Origin: Bog-950 sp046329535
GTDB lineage: Bacteria > Bacteroidota > Bacteroidia > Chitinophagales > LD1
Direction of reading: 5' to 3'
Assembly (NCBI GenBank): GCA_046329535.1
Contig: JAXLUN010000001.1
Span: 248,001-312,000 of the forward strand
DNA: 64,000 bases
The notes beneath the pieces are model-generated. The model did no database searches. It had not been told where the DNA came from and saw only the letters and a program-made list of their open reading frames with translations. Position 1 is the stretch's first letter; every line of letters begins with the position of its first letter. A program made the translations under genes and the position numbers. Positions 18,682 to 28,759 of the stretch are shown piece after piece.

Positions 18682-20376
18682 TTACATATTCAAATCATCT
18701 ACCGAGTTTAAATAGGTTTCAAGCTCTTTAAATAAAGGCTCAAATACTCCCGGCTCAAAAGGCGATTGAAGGTTAGCCAGTTTGACCAAGCCTAAGAAAG
18801 AATCGCTGCCACCCGCATTGCAAAGGCGCAGGTAATCTTGCCAGGCGGCCTTAAAATCTTTGTTCGATTTGCTTAAAAACTGAAACGCACACAACTGCGC
18901 CAAACAGTAATCAATGTAATAAAACGGGCTGCGGAAAATATGTGCCTGCCGCTGCCAGAAACCACCGCGCTCCAGATAATCTAATCCGTCATAATCTAAC
19001 CACGGACGATACTTCATTTCAATCGTCTTCCAGGCAGCCTTCCGCTCATCGGGTGTCATATCGGGATTTTCATACACCACATGCTGAAATTCATCTACGG
19101 TAACTCCGTAAGGCAGAAACTGAATGTTAGACGACAGGTGAACGAATTTGTATTTGTCGGTATCTTCTTTAAAAAACAGATTCATCCACGGGTAAGTCAG
19201 GTTCTCCATGCTCATGCTGTGAATTTCGCAGGCTTCCATGGTTGGCCAGTAGTATTCTTCTATGGCAAAATTGCGGCTCTGAAAGCACTGAAAGGCATGA
19301 CCGGCCTCGTGGGTTAAAACATCTACATCACCAATAGTGCCATTAAAATTAGCGAAGATGAAAGGCGCTTTATATTGCGGAAACATGGTGCAGTAACCGC
19401 CACCGGCTTTTCCTTTCTTGTTCACTAAATCCATCAAATCGTTGCTCACCATAAAGTCGAAAAACTCTTTGGTTTCGGGCGATAGTTCGGCATACATTTT
19501 TAGGCCGTTGGCTACAATCTCCTCGGGGGTTCCTTTAGGTTTCGGGTTGCCCGAATTGAAGTTGTGTGAGTAGTCGTACACCTTCAGTTTATCTACACCT
19601 ATTCTCACCCGTTGTCTTTCGCGGAGTTTACCGGCTAAAGGGGTTACATGTTTTAAAACCTCGGCTCTGAAATCGGCTACCATTTTAGCATTATAATCTG
19701 TTCTTGTCATACGCAGATAGGCCAGCTCCACAAAGTTTTTGTAACCCAGTTTGTGCGCAATGCGGGTTCTTACCTTAACCAGTTTATCATAAATCTCATC
19801 AAACTCCTTTTCATGCGCGGCAAAAAATCCATGATTTGCCAGATAGGCCTTTCTGCGCGTTTCTCTATCGGTAGATTCCATAAAAGCCGATAAGGCCGGA
19901 AGCGTCATCTTCTCTCCGTTAAATTCAATTTCGGCACTGGCCACCAGCTTGGTATATTCAGTGCCCAGTTTGTTTTCTTCTTTCAGATCCTCAATAATAG
20001 AAGGGTCGAAAACTTTCATGCTCACATCAGCAATGTTGAACAACTGATTGCCGAATTTCTGTTTCAACTCATCTTTAAACTTGGAGTTACCCAGCGATTT
20101 GTAAAACTTCGTGTTCAGGGCCTTCAAAACCGGTTCGTTCACATCAAAAAACTCCTGTTCGGCTTCGTAAAAAGGGTCGGTAGTGTTAATGGAATTTCGA
20201 ACGGATGCAATAGAGGCGAGTGTTTGGAACTCACCACGCAGGTGGTTTATTTTTTCAAGAGCTGCCTGCTGCTGTTCCATGTTTTGTGCTTCATCAAACT
20301 GCTGAAGCAGCGAGTTGAAATTCTTTTCCATTACGTCCAAATCGGGACGCGTATAAGTCATTTCAGAAAATTTCAT
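18682..20376 (-). CDS. M3 family oligoendopeptidase (PepF-like)
   Basis: This 564-aa cytoplasmic metallopeptidase has the zinc motif HEAGHAF near residue 355 and, downstream, an EACEIHSMSMENL segment supplying the third zinc ligand. Both are standard for M3 peptidases of the PepF/oligoendopeptidase type. It cleaves short peptides during peptide turnover. The N-terminal helical domain and overall length are complete. There is no signal peptide, and a spacer of 75 bp separates it from the next upstream gene on the same strand. Confidence 0.92.
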   Translation of the reverse strand: MKFSEMTYTRPDLDVMEKNFNSLLQQFDEAQNMEQQQAALEKINHLRGEFQTLASIASVRNSINTTDPFYEAEQEFFDVNEPVLKALNTKFYKSLGNSKFKDELKQKFGNQLFNIADVSMKVFDPSIIEDLKEENKLGTEYTKLVASAEIEFNGEKMTLPALSAFMESTDRETRRKAYLANHGFFAAHEKEFDEIYDKLVKVRTRIAHKLGYKNFVELAYLRMTRTDYNAKMVADFRAEVLKHVTPLAGKLRERQRVRIGVDKLKVYDYSHNFNSGNPKPKGTPEEIVANGLKMYAELSPETKEFFDFMVSNDLMDLVNKKGKAGGGYCTMFPQYKAPFIFANFNGTIGDVDVLTHEAGHAFQCFQSRNFAIEEYYWPTMEACEIHSMSMENLTYPWMNLFFKEDTDKYKFVHLSSNIQFLPYGVTVDEFQHVVYENPDMTPDERKAAWKTIEMKYRPWLDYDGLDYLERGGFWQRQAHIFRSPFYYIDYCLAQLCAFQFLSKSNKDFKAAWQDYLRLCNAGGSDSFLGLVKLANLQSPFEPGVFEPLFKELETYLNSVDDLNM

Positions 20377-20451
20377 AGCTGAGTTTTATGGTTCGCAAAC
20401 GTATAAAAAATAATAAGTCTGCTTGCCGGGAGTGGTAAGAAGCTTGCCAAA

Positions 20452-20943
20452 TTAGTCCTCGAGCATACGCGATGCTTGGTGTTGGTAGTATTGAAAATAG
20501 CTGACAATAAGCCGTAATTGAAAGGCGGCAATCATGGCCAAGCTGCCCGTGCCGAACAGCAGAATTTCCTTGCTTAAGTACGAAAACAAATCACGTTTTA
20601 AATCATCATACAGAATAACTTTCGGAAAGCCGAGGTCTTCGGTATAGAAATTATCCAGTTTTAAAATGAATTTCTGTTCGTATTGCATCAAGTAAAAAAA
20701 CAACACAAAATTGAGTGTAAAAATCAGAAACCGAATCCAGGTAGGGCGTAAAAAGGGCAGGCTCTTGAAGCTGATAGACCAGCGGAAATAGGTGAAGGTA
20801 ACGGCAATAAACACTACATTAATCTGCAGATAGGTATAATCAATTTTAGAGGTAACCGGATATAAAATGGCATAGGCCACCATGCCGGTAATAATCCACC
20901 AGATAAATTCTCTGATTAAATGTAAAATGTTCTCCTGATTCAT
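20452..20943 (-). CDS. Four-helix membrane protein of unknown function
   Basis: The preferred ATG at 20943 gives about 163 aa. Hydrophobic stretches appear at about residues 12-32, 38-55, 68-90 and 125-150, suggesting an integral membrane protein with a cytoplasmic basic tail. A longer reading from 20979 would add a second hydrophobic leader and overlap the upstream TPR lipoprotein gene by 4 bp; that coupling-type overlap leaves the start open. I do not recognise a family. The 20-kb neighbourhood gives no functional clue beyond co-transcription with the TPR lipoprotein. Confidence 0.5.
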   Translation of the reverse strand: MNQENILHLIREFIWWIITGMVAYAILYPVTSKIDYTYLQINVVFIAVTFTYFRWSISFKSLPFLRPTWIRFLIFTLNFVLFFYLMQYEQKFILKLDNFYTEDLGFPKVILYDDLKRDLFSYLSKEILLFGTGSLAMIAAFQLRLIVSYFQYYQHQASRMLED

Positions 20944-20975
20944 GGCGGGCAAATAAGCAAAAACAGAAAATGGAA

Positions 20976-21671
20976 TCAATATTTATTTTTACGATAGTAG
21001 TCTTCAAGTTTAAGTTTACCCTGCATAACCTCTCTAAAAGAAGCAGTATCTTTTAAATTTAGAGCAGCAGCCCGGGCAAACATTTCTGTGCTCTTGGCCG
21101 GTAGTTTCAGCCGGTCATACACATAGCTTAATCCGCTGCAGATAACAGCTGAGGAGTCTTCCCGCAAAAAGGTAGAGTCGGCCAGTGCCAGACTTTGAGC
21201 CACCTGGCCCTGTTTCATTTTAAGCATGGATAGATTCAGGTATGTATAAGCCGAAGAGTCATTGAGCAAAAGAGCCTTATTCAGGTAAAATTCGGCCGAG
21301 TCATAGTTGTTTAACACATTAAAAACAGAACCCAGCCCCAAATAGCCTTCCGAAGAAAGAGAATCAAATCGAATCGAGTTTCGATAGGCAACCATTGCCT
21401 CTTCGGGCAGATTCATGTCATATTTTACCCGCCCGTAAAATGCCCAGGCTCTGGAATCAGTGGGATAGGCCAGCAAAAAACTATCTAGCATTTCCTTACT
21501 GTAGTAAAGCGGAGCCGATTTATAAGCAGAGAAAATTTTTCGGTAATCAAGATAATGGAGCTGCTCTTTAGTGGGTTTAGCAGCAGGCTTTCTTTGCTTA
21601 CAGGAACCGGCAGCAAGAAGCAGGCAAATCAGAACAATCAGAGTTTTTAGATACAGGTTTTTCATAGCCAT
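20976..21671 (-). CDS. TPR-repeat lipoprotein
   Basis: This protein of about 231 aa carries a lipoprotein signal ending in the lipobox AAGSC (around residue 23). It is followed by helical repeats with TPR spacing (for example AWAFYGRVKYDMNLPEEAMVAYRNSI, quoted here only in part: GRVKYDMNLPEEAMVAY, and SAEFYLNKALLL). ATG 21671 and ATG 21665 are equally plausible starts. It is probably a periplasmic scaffold anchored to a membrane. Its 3' end touches the next gene on the same strand, so both likely share a transcript. Confidence 0.65.
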   Translation of the reverse strand: MAMKNLYLKTLIVLICLLLAAGSCKQRKPAAKPTKEQLHYLDYRKIFSAYKSAPLYYSKEMLDSFLLAYPTDSRAWAFYGRVKYDMNLPEEAMVAYRNSIRFDSLSSEGYLGLGSVFNVLNNYDSAEFYLNKALLLNDSSAYTYLNLSMLKMKQGQVAQSLALADSTFLREDSSAVICSGLSYVYDRLKLPAKSTEMFARAAALNLKDTASFREVMQGKLKLEDYYRKNKY

Positions 21672-21783
21672 TTAGCGCAAATAAACACGAATAAAAGCCG
21701 AAAATTGCCACTGCCCAACTTTTCCTATTAAATGTTCGTCTTATTTATATTTTCGTCCCCAGCTCAAAAAACAAAATATTATA

Positions 21784-24700
21784 ATGAAAAACGCTCTACG
21801 TGTAATTCTGTTTTCAATCGCCTTGTTTTCATTCAATGGAGTTTTTGCCCAATCAGGTTGTCCTGATATTGATGCAGGAAGTGACATTACCCTTCCCTGC
21901 GGCACCAATTGCACAAATATTACGGCTAATTTCTTTCAAACCGGCAATACAGCTACCTATTCGGTAAATTCGGTTCCTTATACCCCATTTCCTTTCAATC
22001 AGGGAACATCTATTCTGGTTAATCAGGATGATGTTTGGTCTACCGTAATTGACCTTCCCTTTACTTTTTGCTTTTTTGATCAGGCTTATACCCAGGCAGT
22101 AGTGGGCGCAAACGGTATTATTACTTTTGATGTAACCGAAGCCAACCAAACCTGCGACTGGGATATCCGTACAGTAGGTACATTGCCAACCACTAATACC
22201 TACACCAACTCTATCATGGGCCCTTACCACGATATTGACCCGTCTTTAGGTGGTAATCTGCGTTATGATATTATTGGTACAGCACCCTGCCGCATTTTTG
22301 TTGTTTCGTACAGCAACATACCAATGTATAACAGTGATGATAATAGCTCTAATTGCTCAAGTACGGTAGATGCCACACATCAGATTGCTTTATATGAAAC
22401 CACCAATGCTATTGAAGTTTATATTAAAGATAAAGACGCCTGCACCGATTGGAATAATGGCCTTGCTATTGAAGGAATTCAAAATGCTTCCGGCACTGTA
22501 GCTTATACGGTACCAGGGCGTAACAACACAGTATGGTCAGCACAGAATGATGCTTACCGGTTTACCCCTAACGGAACATCCATTGTATCGGTAGAGTGGC
22601 TTCAGGGTGCAACGCAGGTAGCAACGGGCGCAACTTTTCAGGCCTGTGTAAATCAACCAACTACGTATACCGCTAAGGCAACTTACTTGCCTTGTTCGGG
22701 AGGTACACCTATTGTGGTGACCGATGATGTAGTTGTGGCACCGGGCGGTAGTTTGATAGCCGGAGTTGATTCAACAAAAAATATTGGTTGTAACAGCACC
22801 AGCGGAGGAGCCGCTTATGCATCTGTAACAGGAGGAGTTGCTCCGGTTAATTATGGATGGGCCGATGGAAATACCAACTTAATCAGAACAGGACTGGCTG
22901 CGGGCACCTACGTGTTTACCGCATCCGATGGTTCAGGATGTGTAATATCAGATACGGTTGTTATTACTCAGGTTCCTCCTATTTCTGTTTCCGTGGCAGA
23001 TGTTACCCAATCAGCATGTGGAGGCGCAAACACTCCGCTGGTGGCAGTAGTAACAGGCGGAAGCTATCCGTTTACATTTAGCTGGAATTCAAATCCCGTA
23101 CAAACCGATTCAATTTTGGATGGTGTTGCAGCTGGTACTTACTCGGTTACTGTTACTGATGCAGGCGGTTGCACAGCCACCGATAACGGAACATTAACTA
23201 TTCAAACAGGCGGAGTTACCATCAACGCTCCAACTATTGTTAATGTATCCTGTGCGGGAGGTGGTAATGGATCTATTACGGCAAGCGCCAGCGGAACGGG
23301 CACATTAACTTATTCATGGAGCAACCAGCAAACCGGAGCAACTATCAGTAGTCTTCCGGCTGGTTCCTATACACTAACTGTTTCTGATGCATCGGGCTGT
23401 TCTTCTACAGCAACCTATCAAATTACAGAGCCTGCTCCTATTGTTATAGGACAGCCGGCAATTACACAAGCAACCTGTCAGGCGGGTGGCTCTATTGCGG
23501 TTACTGCTACCGGTGGCAATGGAACCTTAACCTATACCTGGTCAAACACACAAACCGGAACATCTATCACTGGCCTAGCCGGTGGACCATACGTTTTGAC
23601 GGTTACCGACTTAAGCTCTTGCTCAGTTTCTGCTTCATTCGTTGTTCCGGTTGCACAGGGTGTTGTAACATTTGATAATCCTGCCATCAGTGATGTCACC
23701 TGTAATGGCGATACCAATGGGTTCATTACTGCCAGTGCCAGCGGAGGCTCGGGAGTTATTACTTTCGCTTGGAGTACCGGTGGAAATACAGCATCTGTTG
23801 GCCCTTTAGCACCTGGCGCTTATTCAGTAACAATTACGGATGAGGTTAACTGCTCTGCATCTACTACTTATATAATAGCTGAGCCAAGTGTTATTAATCC
23901 AAACTTTACATTCAGTCAATTAATTTGTTTTGGTGCAAGTAACGGTACTGCATCGGTTGCTCCTACCGGAGGAGTTCCGGGATACACCTATGTATGGAGT
24001 ACCGGTTCACAATCTTCGTCTTTATCTAACCTACCGGCAGGAATAGTTCTTGTAACAGTAACTGATAATAATCAGTGTTCAGCTACTGCGTCAGGCATTA
24101 TTATTCAAGCAGATCAGATATGGTACACTTCGATTCTCGATTTGCATTTATGTGATGGAAATGCTTATGGTAATTTGAATATTACTACCACCGGAGGCAT
24201 CGGTACACTGACTTTTGATGTTCCTGATGTAGGGAATAACACTACCGGAGTGTTCGCCAATATACCATCCGGCAATTACACCTTTACCGTTACCGATTCA
24301 TTAGGATGTTCCAATAGCGGAACTTTCATTATTCCACAAAGTGCAGCAAACGATAACTTTACGGTGCTGGTTGATTCAGTTTCCTGCTTCGGATCCAGCG
24401 ATGGTGTGGTTTATGTAACACCATTATCTGCACATGGCCCTTATTCATACTCGGTGAATGGAAGTTCTTTTGGCGGTGACAGCATTTTCACAGGCCTTGC
24501 AGCGGGCACATATACAATTATCACTCAAAACAATTATGGATGTTTAGATACCCTAACCGCTGTAGTTGGTTCACCTGATCAGTTGTTAGTTAATGCTTCA
24601 CCTGATACCATTATTACAGCACCTGGTGCTGATAATCCGATTACAGTTTTGGCTCAGAATTTTGATAATCCGGCATTTACCTGGACTCCGGAAGCAGGAT

Positions 24701-25104
24701 TGAGCTGTAATAACTGTAGTAATCCAACAGCTAATGTTGAAACGGCCACGGTATTTTATGTTACTGTATCTGAAGGAGAGAATCAGAACTGTTCAGCATC
24801 TGATTCTGTAGTAGTTATTGTAGGTGGCGGATTTGTTATGCCAAATGCGTTCACTCCTAACGGAGATGGCAAGAACGACCGTTACGGTCCCGTATCGTTT
24901 GGTGCGTCTACGTTAAAAGAATTCAGAATTTACAATCGTTGGGGAGAGTTAGTGCACAACTCGCTTGACTCATGGAATGGCTCTTTGAGCGGAAAAGACC
25001 AACCGGCCGGCACATTCGTTTACTACATACAGATTGAATCGCCTGATGCAAACGGAGGGAAGAAAACAGAAAAGAAACAAGGTTCTTTCTCGCTGATTCG
25101 TTAA
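21784..25104 (+). CDS. SprB-repeat surface protein with CHU_C / type IX secretion C-terminus
   Basis: This 1106-aa protein has a signal peptide ending at VFAQ. It has an N-terminal domain of about 300 residues with many cysteines. A tandem of SprB-type Ig-like repeats follows from about residue 310 to 960, each ending in patterns such as AGTYSVTVTDAGGCTAT. It ends in a CHU_C domain with the FTPNGDGKNDRYGP and RWGELV elements typical of gliding-associated, type IX-secreted proteins. It is expected on the cell surface, with a role in adhesion or gliding. The Cys/Thr/Gly-rich repeats vary in length. A T-rich element with TATATTTTCG lies upstream, and a strong terminator follows. Confidence 0.9.
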   Translation: MKNALRVILFSIALFSFNGVFAQSGCPDIDAGSDITLPCGTNCTNITANFFQTGNTATYSVNSVPYTPFPFNQGTSILVNQDDVWSTVIDLPFTFCFFDQAYTQAVVGANGIITFDVTEANQTCDWDIRTVGTLPTTNTYTNSIMGPYHDIDPSLGGNLRYDIIGTAPCRIFVVSYSNIPMYNSDDNSSNCSSTVDATHQIALYETTNAIEVYIKDKDACTDWNNGLAIEGIQNASGTVAYTVPGRNNTVWSAQNDAYRFTPNGTSIVSVEWLQGATQVATGATFQACVNQPTTYTAKATYLPCSGGTPIVVTDDVVVAPGGSLIAGVDSTKNIGCNSTSGGAAYASVTGGVAPVNYGWADGNTNLIRTGLAAGTYVFTASDGSGCVISDTVVITQVPPISVSVADVTQSACGGANTPLVAVVTGGSYPFTFSWNSNPVQTDSILDGVAAGTYSVTVTDAGGCTATDNGTLTIQTGGVTINAPTIVNVSCAGGGNGSITASASGTGTLTYSWSNQQTGATISSLPAGSYTLTVSDASGCSSTATYQITEPAPIVIGQPAITQATCQAGGSIAVTATGGNGTLTYTWSNTQTGTSITGLAGGPYVLTVTDLSSCSVSASFVVPVAQGVVTFDNPAISDVTCNGDTNGFITASASGGSGVITFAWSTGGNTASVGPLAPGAYSVTITDEVNCSASTTYIIAEPSVINPNFTFSQLICFGASNGTASVAPTGGVPGYTYVWSTGSQSSSLSNLPAGIVLVTVTDNNQCSATASGIIIQADQIWYTSILDLHLCDGNAYGNLNITTTGGIGTLTFDVPDVGNNTTGVFANIPSGNYTFTVTDSLGCSNSGTFIIPQSAANDNFTVLVDSVSCFGSSDGVVYVTPLSAHGPYSYSVNGSSFGGDSIFTGLAAGTYTIITQNNYGCLDTLTAVVGSPDQLLVNASPDTIITAPGADNPITVLAQNFDNPAFTWTPEAGLSCNNCSNPTANVETATVFYVTVSEGENQNCSASDSVVVIVGGGFVMPNAFTPNGDGKNDRYGPVSFGASTLKEFRIYNRWGELVHNSLDSWNGSLSGKDQPAGTFVYYIQIESPDANGGKKTEKKQGSFSLIR

Positions 25105-25126
25105 GTAATTTATACAAACTAAATAC

Positions 25127-25158
25127 AGCCCCGATTGAAAATCCATCGGGGCTTTTTT
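25127..25158. terminator. Rho-independent terminator after the SprB-repeat gene
   Basis: A 9-bp perfect stem (AGCCCCGAT with ATCGGGGCT) surrounds a 9-base loop and is followed by a run of T. It sits 23 bases after the stop codon. Confidence 0.88.
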
Positions 25159-25192
25159 ATTAAGCAGTAATTAGTTTCTATTTTTAGTACTC

Positions 25193-26458
25193 ATGGAGAT
25201 ATTTGCCATTCTTGTTGCTTTGCTTCTTATCGCCTTTTTTTCAGGCATTGAAATAGCTTTTGTTTCGGCTAATAAATTGCGTGTTGAATTGCTGAAAGAA
25301 AAAGGCTCTTCAAGGGCACGGATTGTTTCTGAGTTCAATTCAAGTCCGTCAAAATTTATCAGCACCATGCTGATAGGTCTGAATATTTCACTGGTTCTTT
25401 TTGGCAGTGTTACTTCTAATTATTTTACCAGCGACCATTTTGCTTTCTTGCCAACCGGTGAAGTTTCTTTATTGATTATACAAACTATTCTAACCACGTT
25501 TATTATACTGATTTTTGGAGAATTGATTCCTAAAATTCTTTTTAGAGTTAACTCCGACCAAGCATTACTTTGGTTTGCCTATCCGGCTAAATATCTGTTC
25601 TATATTCCGTTAAGACCGCTTACTAATCTATTTCACTCTATTTCCAGATGGTTGATTAAACTGGTAATAGGAACTGATCTTGTTGAAAGCAAACAGGCTT
25701 TCACTAAAGAAGATTTAGAGTATCTGGTAAAAGAAACGGCTGTAACCGATAATGACGGTCATGATGAGGCAGACCACCTGAATTCTGAAATTTTTGAAAA
25801 AGCGCTATATCTCAAAGATGTGAAAGTACGCAATTGTATGGTGCCTCGTCCGGAGATTCAGGCGATAGAGTTAACAGAAGAGTTAAGCGAACTAAAGAAG
25901 AAGTTTCTGGAAACCAAGTTGTCCAGAATAATGGTTTATGACGATGTAATTGACAAGGTTATTGGCTATGTGCATCATTTTGATTTGCTGAAAAACCCAA
26001 CATCTATCAGGCAGGTGGTAAGGCCGCTGCAGGTAATTCCGGAAAGTATGACAGCCCGAGATTTGATGCTTCAGTTTATTCGCGAGAAAAAGAATGTAGC
26101 CTGGGTAGTGGATGAATACGGAGGAACTGCCGGAATTATTACTCTGGAAGATTTAATGGAACAGATTTTTGGAGAGATTCAGGACGAGCACGATGATGAA
26201 GATTATGCTGAAAGGAAGGTTTCTGAAACAGAATTCATTTTTGCCGGCCGATTAGAGGTTGATTATCTGAACAGTGAGTATGACCTCCACATCCCCGAAG
26301 GCGAGTATACCACCCTATCGGGTTATGTCATTAGCGGTTTTGAAGATATTCCGGAAGCGGGGACTTCCATAGATTTAGATGATTTTCAGATTAAAGTACT
26401 AAAGGCTACAGACAAACGCATTGAACTCGTCAATCTGAAGCTGAAATCTGACTCATAA
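25193..26458 (+). CDS. CNNM/CBS-domain membrane protein (hemolysin/CorC family, GldE-like)
   Basis: This 421-aa protein has an N-terminal CNNM transmembrane domain (about residues 1-180) with the FSGIEIAFVSANKLRVE motif, a paired CBS domain (about 200-330) with VRNCMVPRPEIQAIELTEEL and WVVDEYGGTAGIITLEDLMEQI, and a C-terminal CorC_HlyC domain (about 345-415). The family is linked to magnesium or cobalt transport. In Bacteroidota a member called GldE supports gliding-protein assembly, but nothing here proves that assignment. It follows the SprB-repeat gene after a terminator, so it has its own promoter. Confidence 0.88.
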   Translation: MEIFAILVALLLIAFFSGIEIAFVSANKLRVELLKEKGSSRARIVSEFNSSPSKFISTMLIGLNISLVLFGSVTSNYFTSDHFAFLPTGEVSLLIIQTILTTFIILIFGELIPKILFRVNSDQALLWFAYPAKYLFYIPLRPLTNLFHSISRWLIKLVIGTDLVESKQAFTKEDLEYLVKETAVTDNDGHDEADHLNSEIFEKALYLKDVKVRNCMVPRPEIQAIELTEELSELKKKFLETKLSRIMVYDDVIDKVIGYVHHFDLLKNPTSIRQVVRPLQVIPESMTARDLMLQFIREKKNVAWVVDEYGGTAGIITLEDLMEQIFGEIQDEHDDEDYAERKVSETEFIFAGRLEVDYLNSEYDLHIPEGEYTTLSGYVISGFEDIPEAGTSIDLDDFQIKVLKATDKRIELVNLKLKSDS

Positions 26459-26551
26459 TCTCTGATTTTTGCATTCAAAGATCCCATCTGTCAAAACCTT
26501 TCATTTTCCGACTTTTTCGCTTTTATTTGCCGTCCTTTAAAAAATATATAC

Positions 26552-28687
26552 ATGGCAGTAATAGGTAAAATTCGTCAGCGCTCAGGATTGCTGATATTTT
26601 TAATCGGTCTATCAATTGTTGGTTTTCTTATCATGGATGCTACCAATTCTCAGGGTAGTTTGTTGAAAGGAAGAAAAGATTATGTGGGCAAGGTAAACGG
26701 TGAAAAAATTTCTTATAACGAATTTACGGCCAAGTATGAAGAGAATATTAAGAATGCCGAGGAGCAATTGCGTGGCCAGCCTATGGCCGATGATCAACGC
26801 AATTATATGCGCACGCAAACCTGGAATGAATTGGTAAACGACATTATTTTCAAGAAAGCATATGATGCGCTGGGTGTCAATGTAACTCCTGAAGAGATGA
26901 ATGAGTTGGTTACCGGTGAGAACGCTTCTCCATACATCAAAAATGATCAGCAGTTCAAAAATCCGCAAACCGGTCAGTTTGATCCTGCACAGGTTCGACT
27001 TTATTTACAAAGATTGGATCAGGACCCTCAGGGTGTTGAGCCCGGTACGGTAAGAAAACAATGGCTGCGTTTTGAAACTCTGTTGAAGCAGAATCAATTC
27101 CAGTCTAAATACAACAATCTGGTTACTAAAGGATTTTATGTTCCATCCTGGATGGGCGAAGTGTCGTATGCTGACCAGAGCAAAACTGTAGACTTCAAAT
27201 ATGTTCAACTTGCTTATGCCGAAATTAATGAAACAGATGTGAAATTGGCCGATGAGGATTACAAAAAGTATCTCCATGAAAACGCTGCTAAATTTAAGCA
27301 AGAGGAAGAGACTCGTAAAATATCTTATGTCTCTTTTGATATTGCAGCTTCCGCTGCCGATTCTTTAAGAATCATCCAGTCTATTGAAGAGAAACGTGCA
27401 GATTTTGCTAAGGGCGAAAAGCCTGCTGAAGATTCTGCATTTGTTAAGCTGTTTTCTGAAACACCATATGATGAAGTTTACTACGATAAAGATAAGGTGT
27501 TTGCCAGTGTTAAAGACTCATTTTTCACTTTACCGGTGCGTTCAGTTATAGGCCCTTATGTGGATGGCAATTCATTTAAGTTGGCTAAAATCAGCGACCG
27601 TAAAATGATTTCAGATTCAGTTCATGTTCGCGACATTAAAATATCTTTTGAGGGAATTACTTCTCAGGAAGCTGCTAACGTAAAGTTCAAGTTGATTGAC
27701 AGTATCTTTAAAGAAATAGATACCTTGAAAAAAGATTTCGGTTTGGTGGCCGCGTCAGTATCTGAAGATCCAATGAGCAGAATGAGAGGTGGTGATATTG
27801 GCTGGGTAAAGCAAGGTGAAAAGGATAAGTCGTATAACGACCTTATCTTTTATCGCGCACAGAAAGGTAAAATCTATAGAGTGGCATCACAGTCAGAAAA
27901 TGCCATACATATTATTCAGGTGGTGGAAGATAAGCCAAGCAAACTGGCTGTGCTGATGACTTACTTGTCTAAAGAGATTATTCCAAGCCCTGAAACAGAA
28001 AGAAATATTTACGGAAACGCTACTTCTTTTGCAGCCGACAATCAGGCAGAAGCAAAGTTTAGAGAAGCTGGTAAAAAACTGAATACCAAAACAGTAGAAG
28101 CATTAAAGAAAGAGGATTTCAATGTGATGGGTCTGGGCTCTGCCCGTGACTTGGTAAAATGGGCGTTTAAGGCTAAAAAAGGCGAGGTCTCTTCCATTTT
28201 CACCGTTGATAAGAAACATGTAGTTGCACTTTTAGAGCAGGTTAAATCAAAAGGTACTCCTGAGGTAGAAGATGTGAAAGATGCTATTAAGCCCTTTGTT
28301 GTTCAACAGAAAAAGTTTGAAATGTTATCTAAAAAAGTTACCGATGCCAAAGCCTCATCTATTGATGACTTGGCTGCTAAGCTTGGAAAAGCAGCTATGC
28401 AGGTAACCCAGGTTACTTTTGCCAATCCATCAGTTAACGGTGCATACGAGCCTAAGGTAGTGGCTACTGCGCTCGGTTTACCGGCCAACAAACTATCTGC
28501 CCCGGTAGATGGTGCTGGTGGTGTTTATGTGCTTCAAACAACTGCTGTTCAGGAGCCAGCCAAACAAACCGACTACAGCATCTATACCTTCCAGATGAAG
28601 CAGCAACTTCAGGGCAAAGCAAGATTTGCTCAGGAGGTGCAGAAAAAACTGGCAACTATTGAGGATGATCGTTTTGACTTCTTTTAA
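26552..28687 (+). CDS. PpiD/SurA-like peptidylprolyl isomerase
   Basis: This 711-aa membrane-anchored foldase has one N-terminal helix (residues 12-30) followed by the SurA_N/PpiD N-terminal domain (about 40-200, with KVNGEKISYNEFTAKYE). A parvulin-type rotamase domain follows around residues 345-475 (VHVRDIKISFEG...DPMSRMRGGDIGWV) and a second, weaker one toward the C-terminus. It would help outer membrane or secreted proteins to fold in the periplasm. The start ATG 26552 places a short MAVIGKIRQRSG basic segment before the helix, as in PpiD. A hairpin terminator follows. Confidence 0.9.
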   Translation: MAVIGKIRQRSGLLIFLIGLSIVGFLIMDATNSQGSLLKGRKDYVGKVNGEKISYNEFTAKYEENIKNAEEQLRGQPMADDQRNYMRTQTWNELVNDIIFKKAYDALGVNVTPEEMNELVTGENASPYIKNDQQFKNPQTGQFDPAQVRLYLQRLDQDPQGVEPGTVRKQWLRFETLLKQNQFQSKYNNLVTKGFYVPSWMGEVSYADQSKTVDFKYVQLAYAEINETDVKLADEDYKKYLHENAAKFKQEEETRKISYVSFDIAASAADSLRIIQSIEEKRADFAKGEKPAEDSAFVKLFSETPYDEVYYDKDKVFASVKDSFFTLPVRSVIGPYVDGNSFKLAKISDRKMISDSVHVRDIKISFEGITSQEAANVKFKLIDSIFKEIDTLKKDFGLVAASVSEDPMSRMRGGDIGWVKQGEKDKSYNDLIFYRAQKGKIYRVASQSENAIHIIQVVEDKPSKLAVLMTYLSKEIIPSPETERNIYGNATSFAADNQAEAKFREAGKKLNTKTVEALKKEDFNVMGLGSARDLVKWAFKAKKGEVSSIFTVDKKHVVALLEQVKSKGTPEVEDVKDAIKPFVVQQKKFEMLSKKVTDAKASSIDDLAAKLGKAAMQVTQVTFANPSVNGAYEPKVVATALGLPANKLSAPVDGAGGVYVLQTTAVQEPAKQTDYSIYTFQMKQQLQGKARFAQEVQKKLATIEDDRFDFF

Positions 28688-28709
28688 ATCAATCAGCTAA
28701 TTATTCTGA

Positions 28710-28737
28710 AACAGCCTCTAAACAGAGGCTGTTTTTG
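28710..28737. terminator. Rho-independent terminator after the PpiD-like gene
   Basis: A 10-bp perfect stem (AACAGCCTCT with AGAGGCTGTT) with a 4-base loop AAAC is followed by T-rich sequence. It lies about 22 bases past the stop codon. Confidence 0.9.
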
Positions 28738-28759
28738 TTTTGAATATTAATTTCGAATC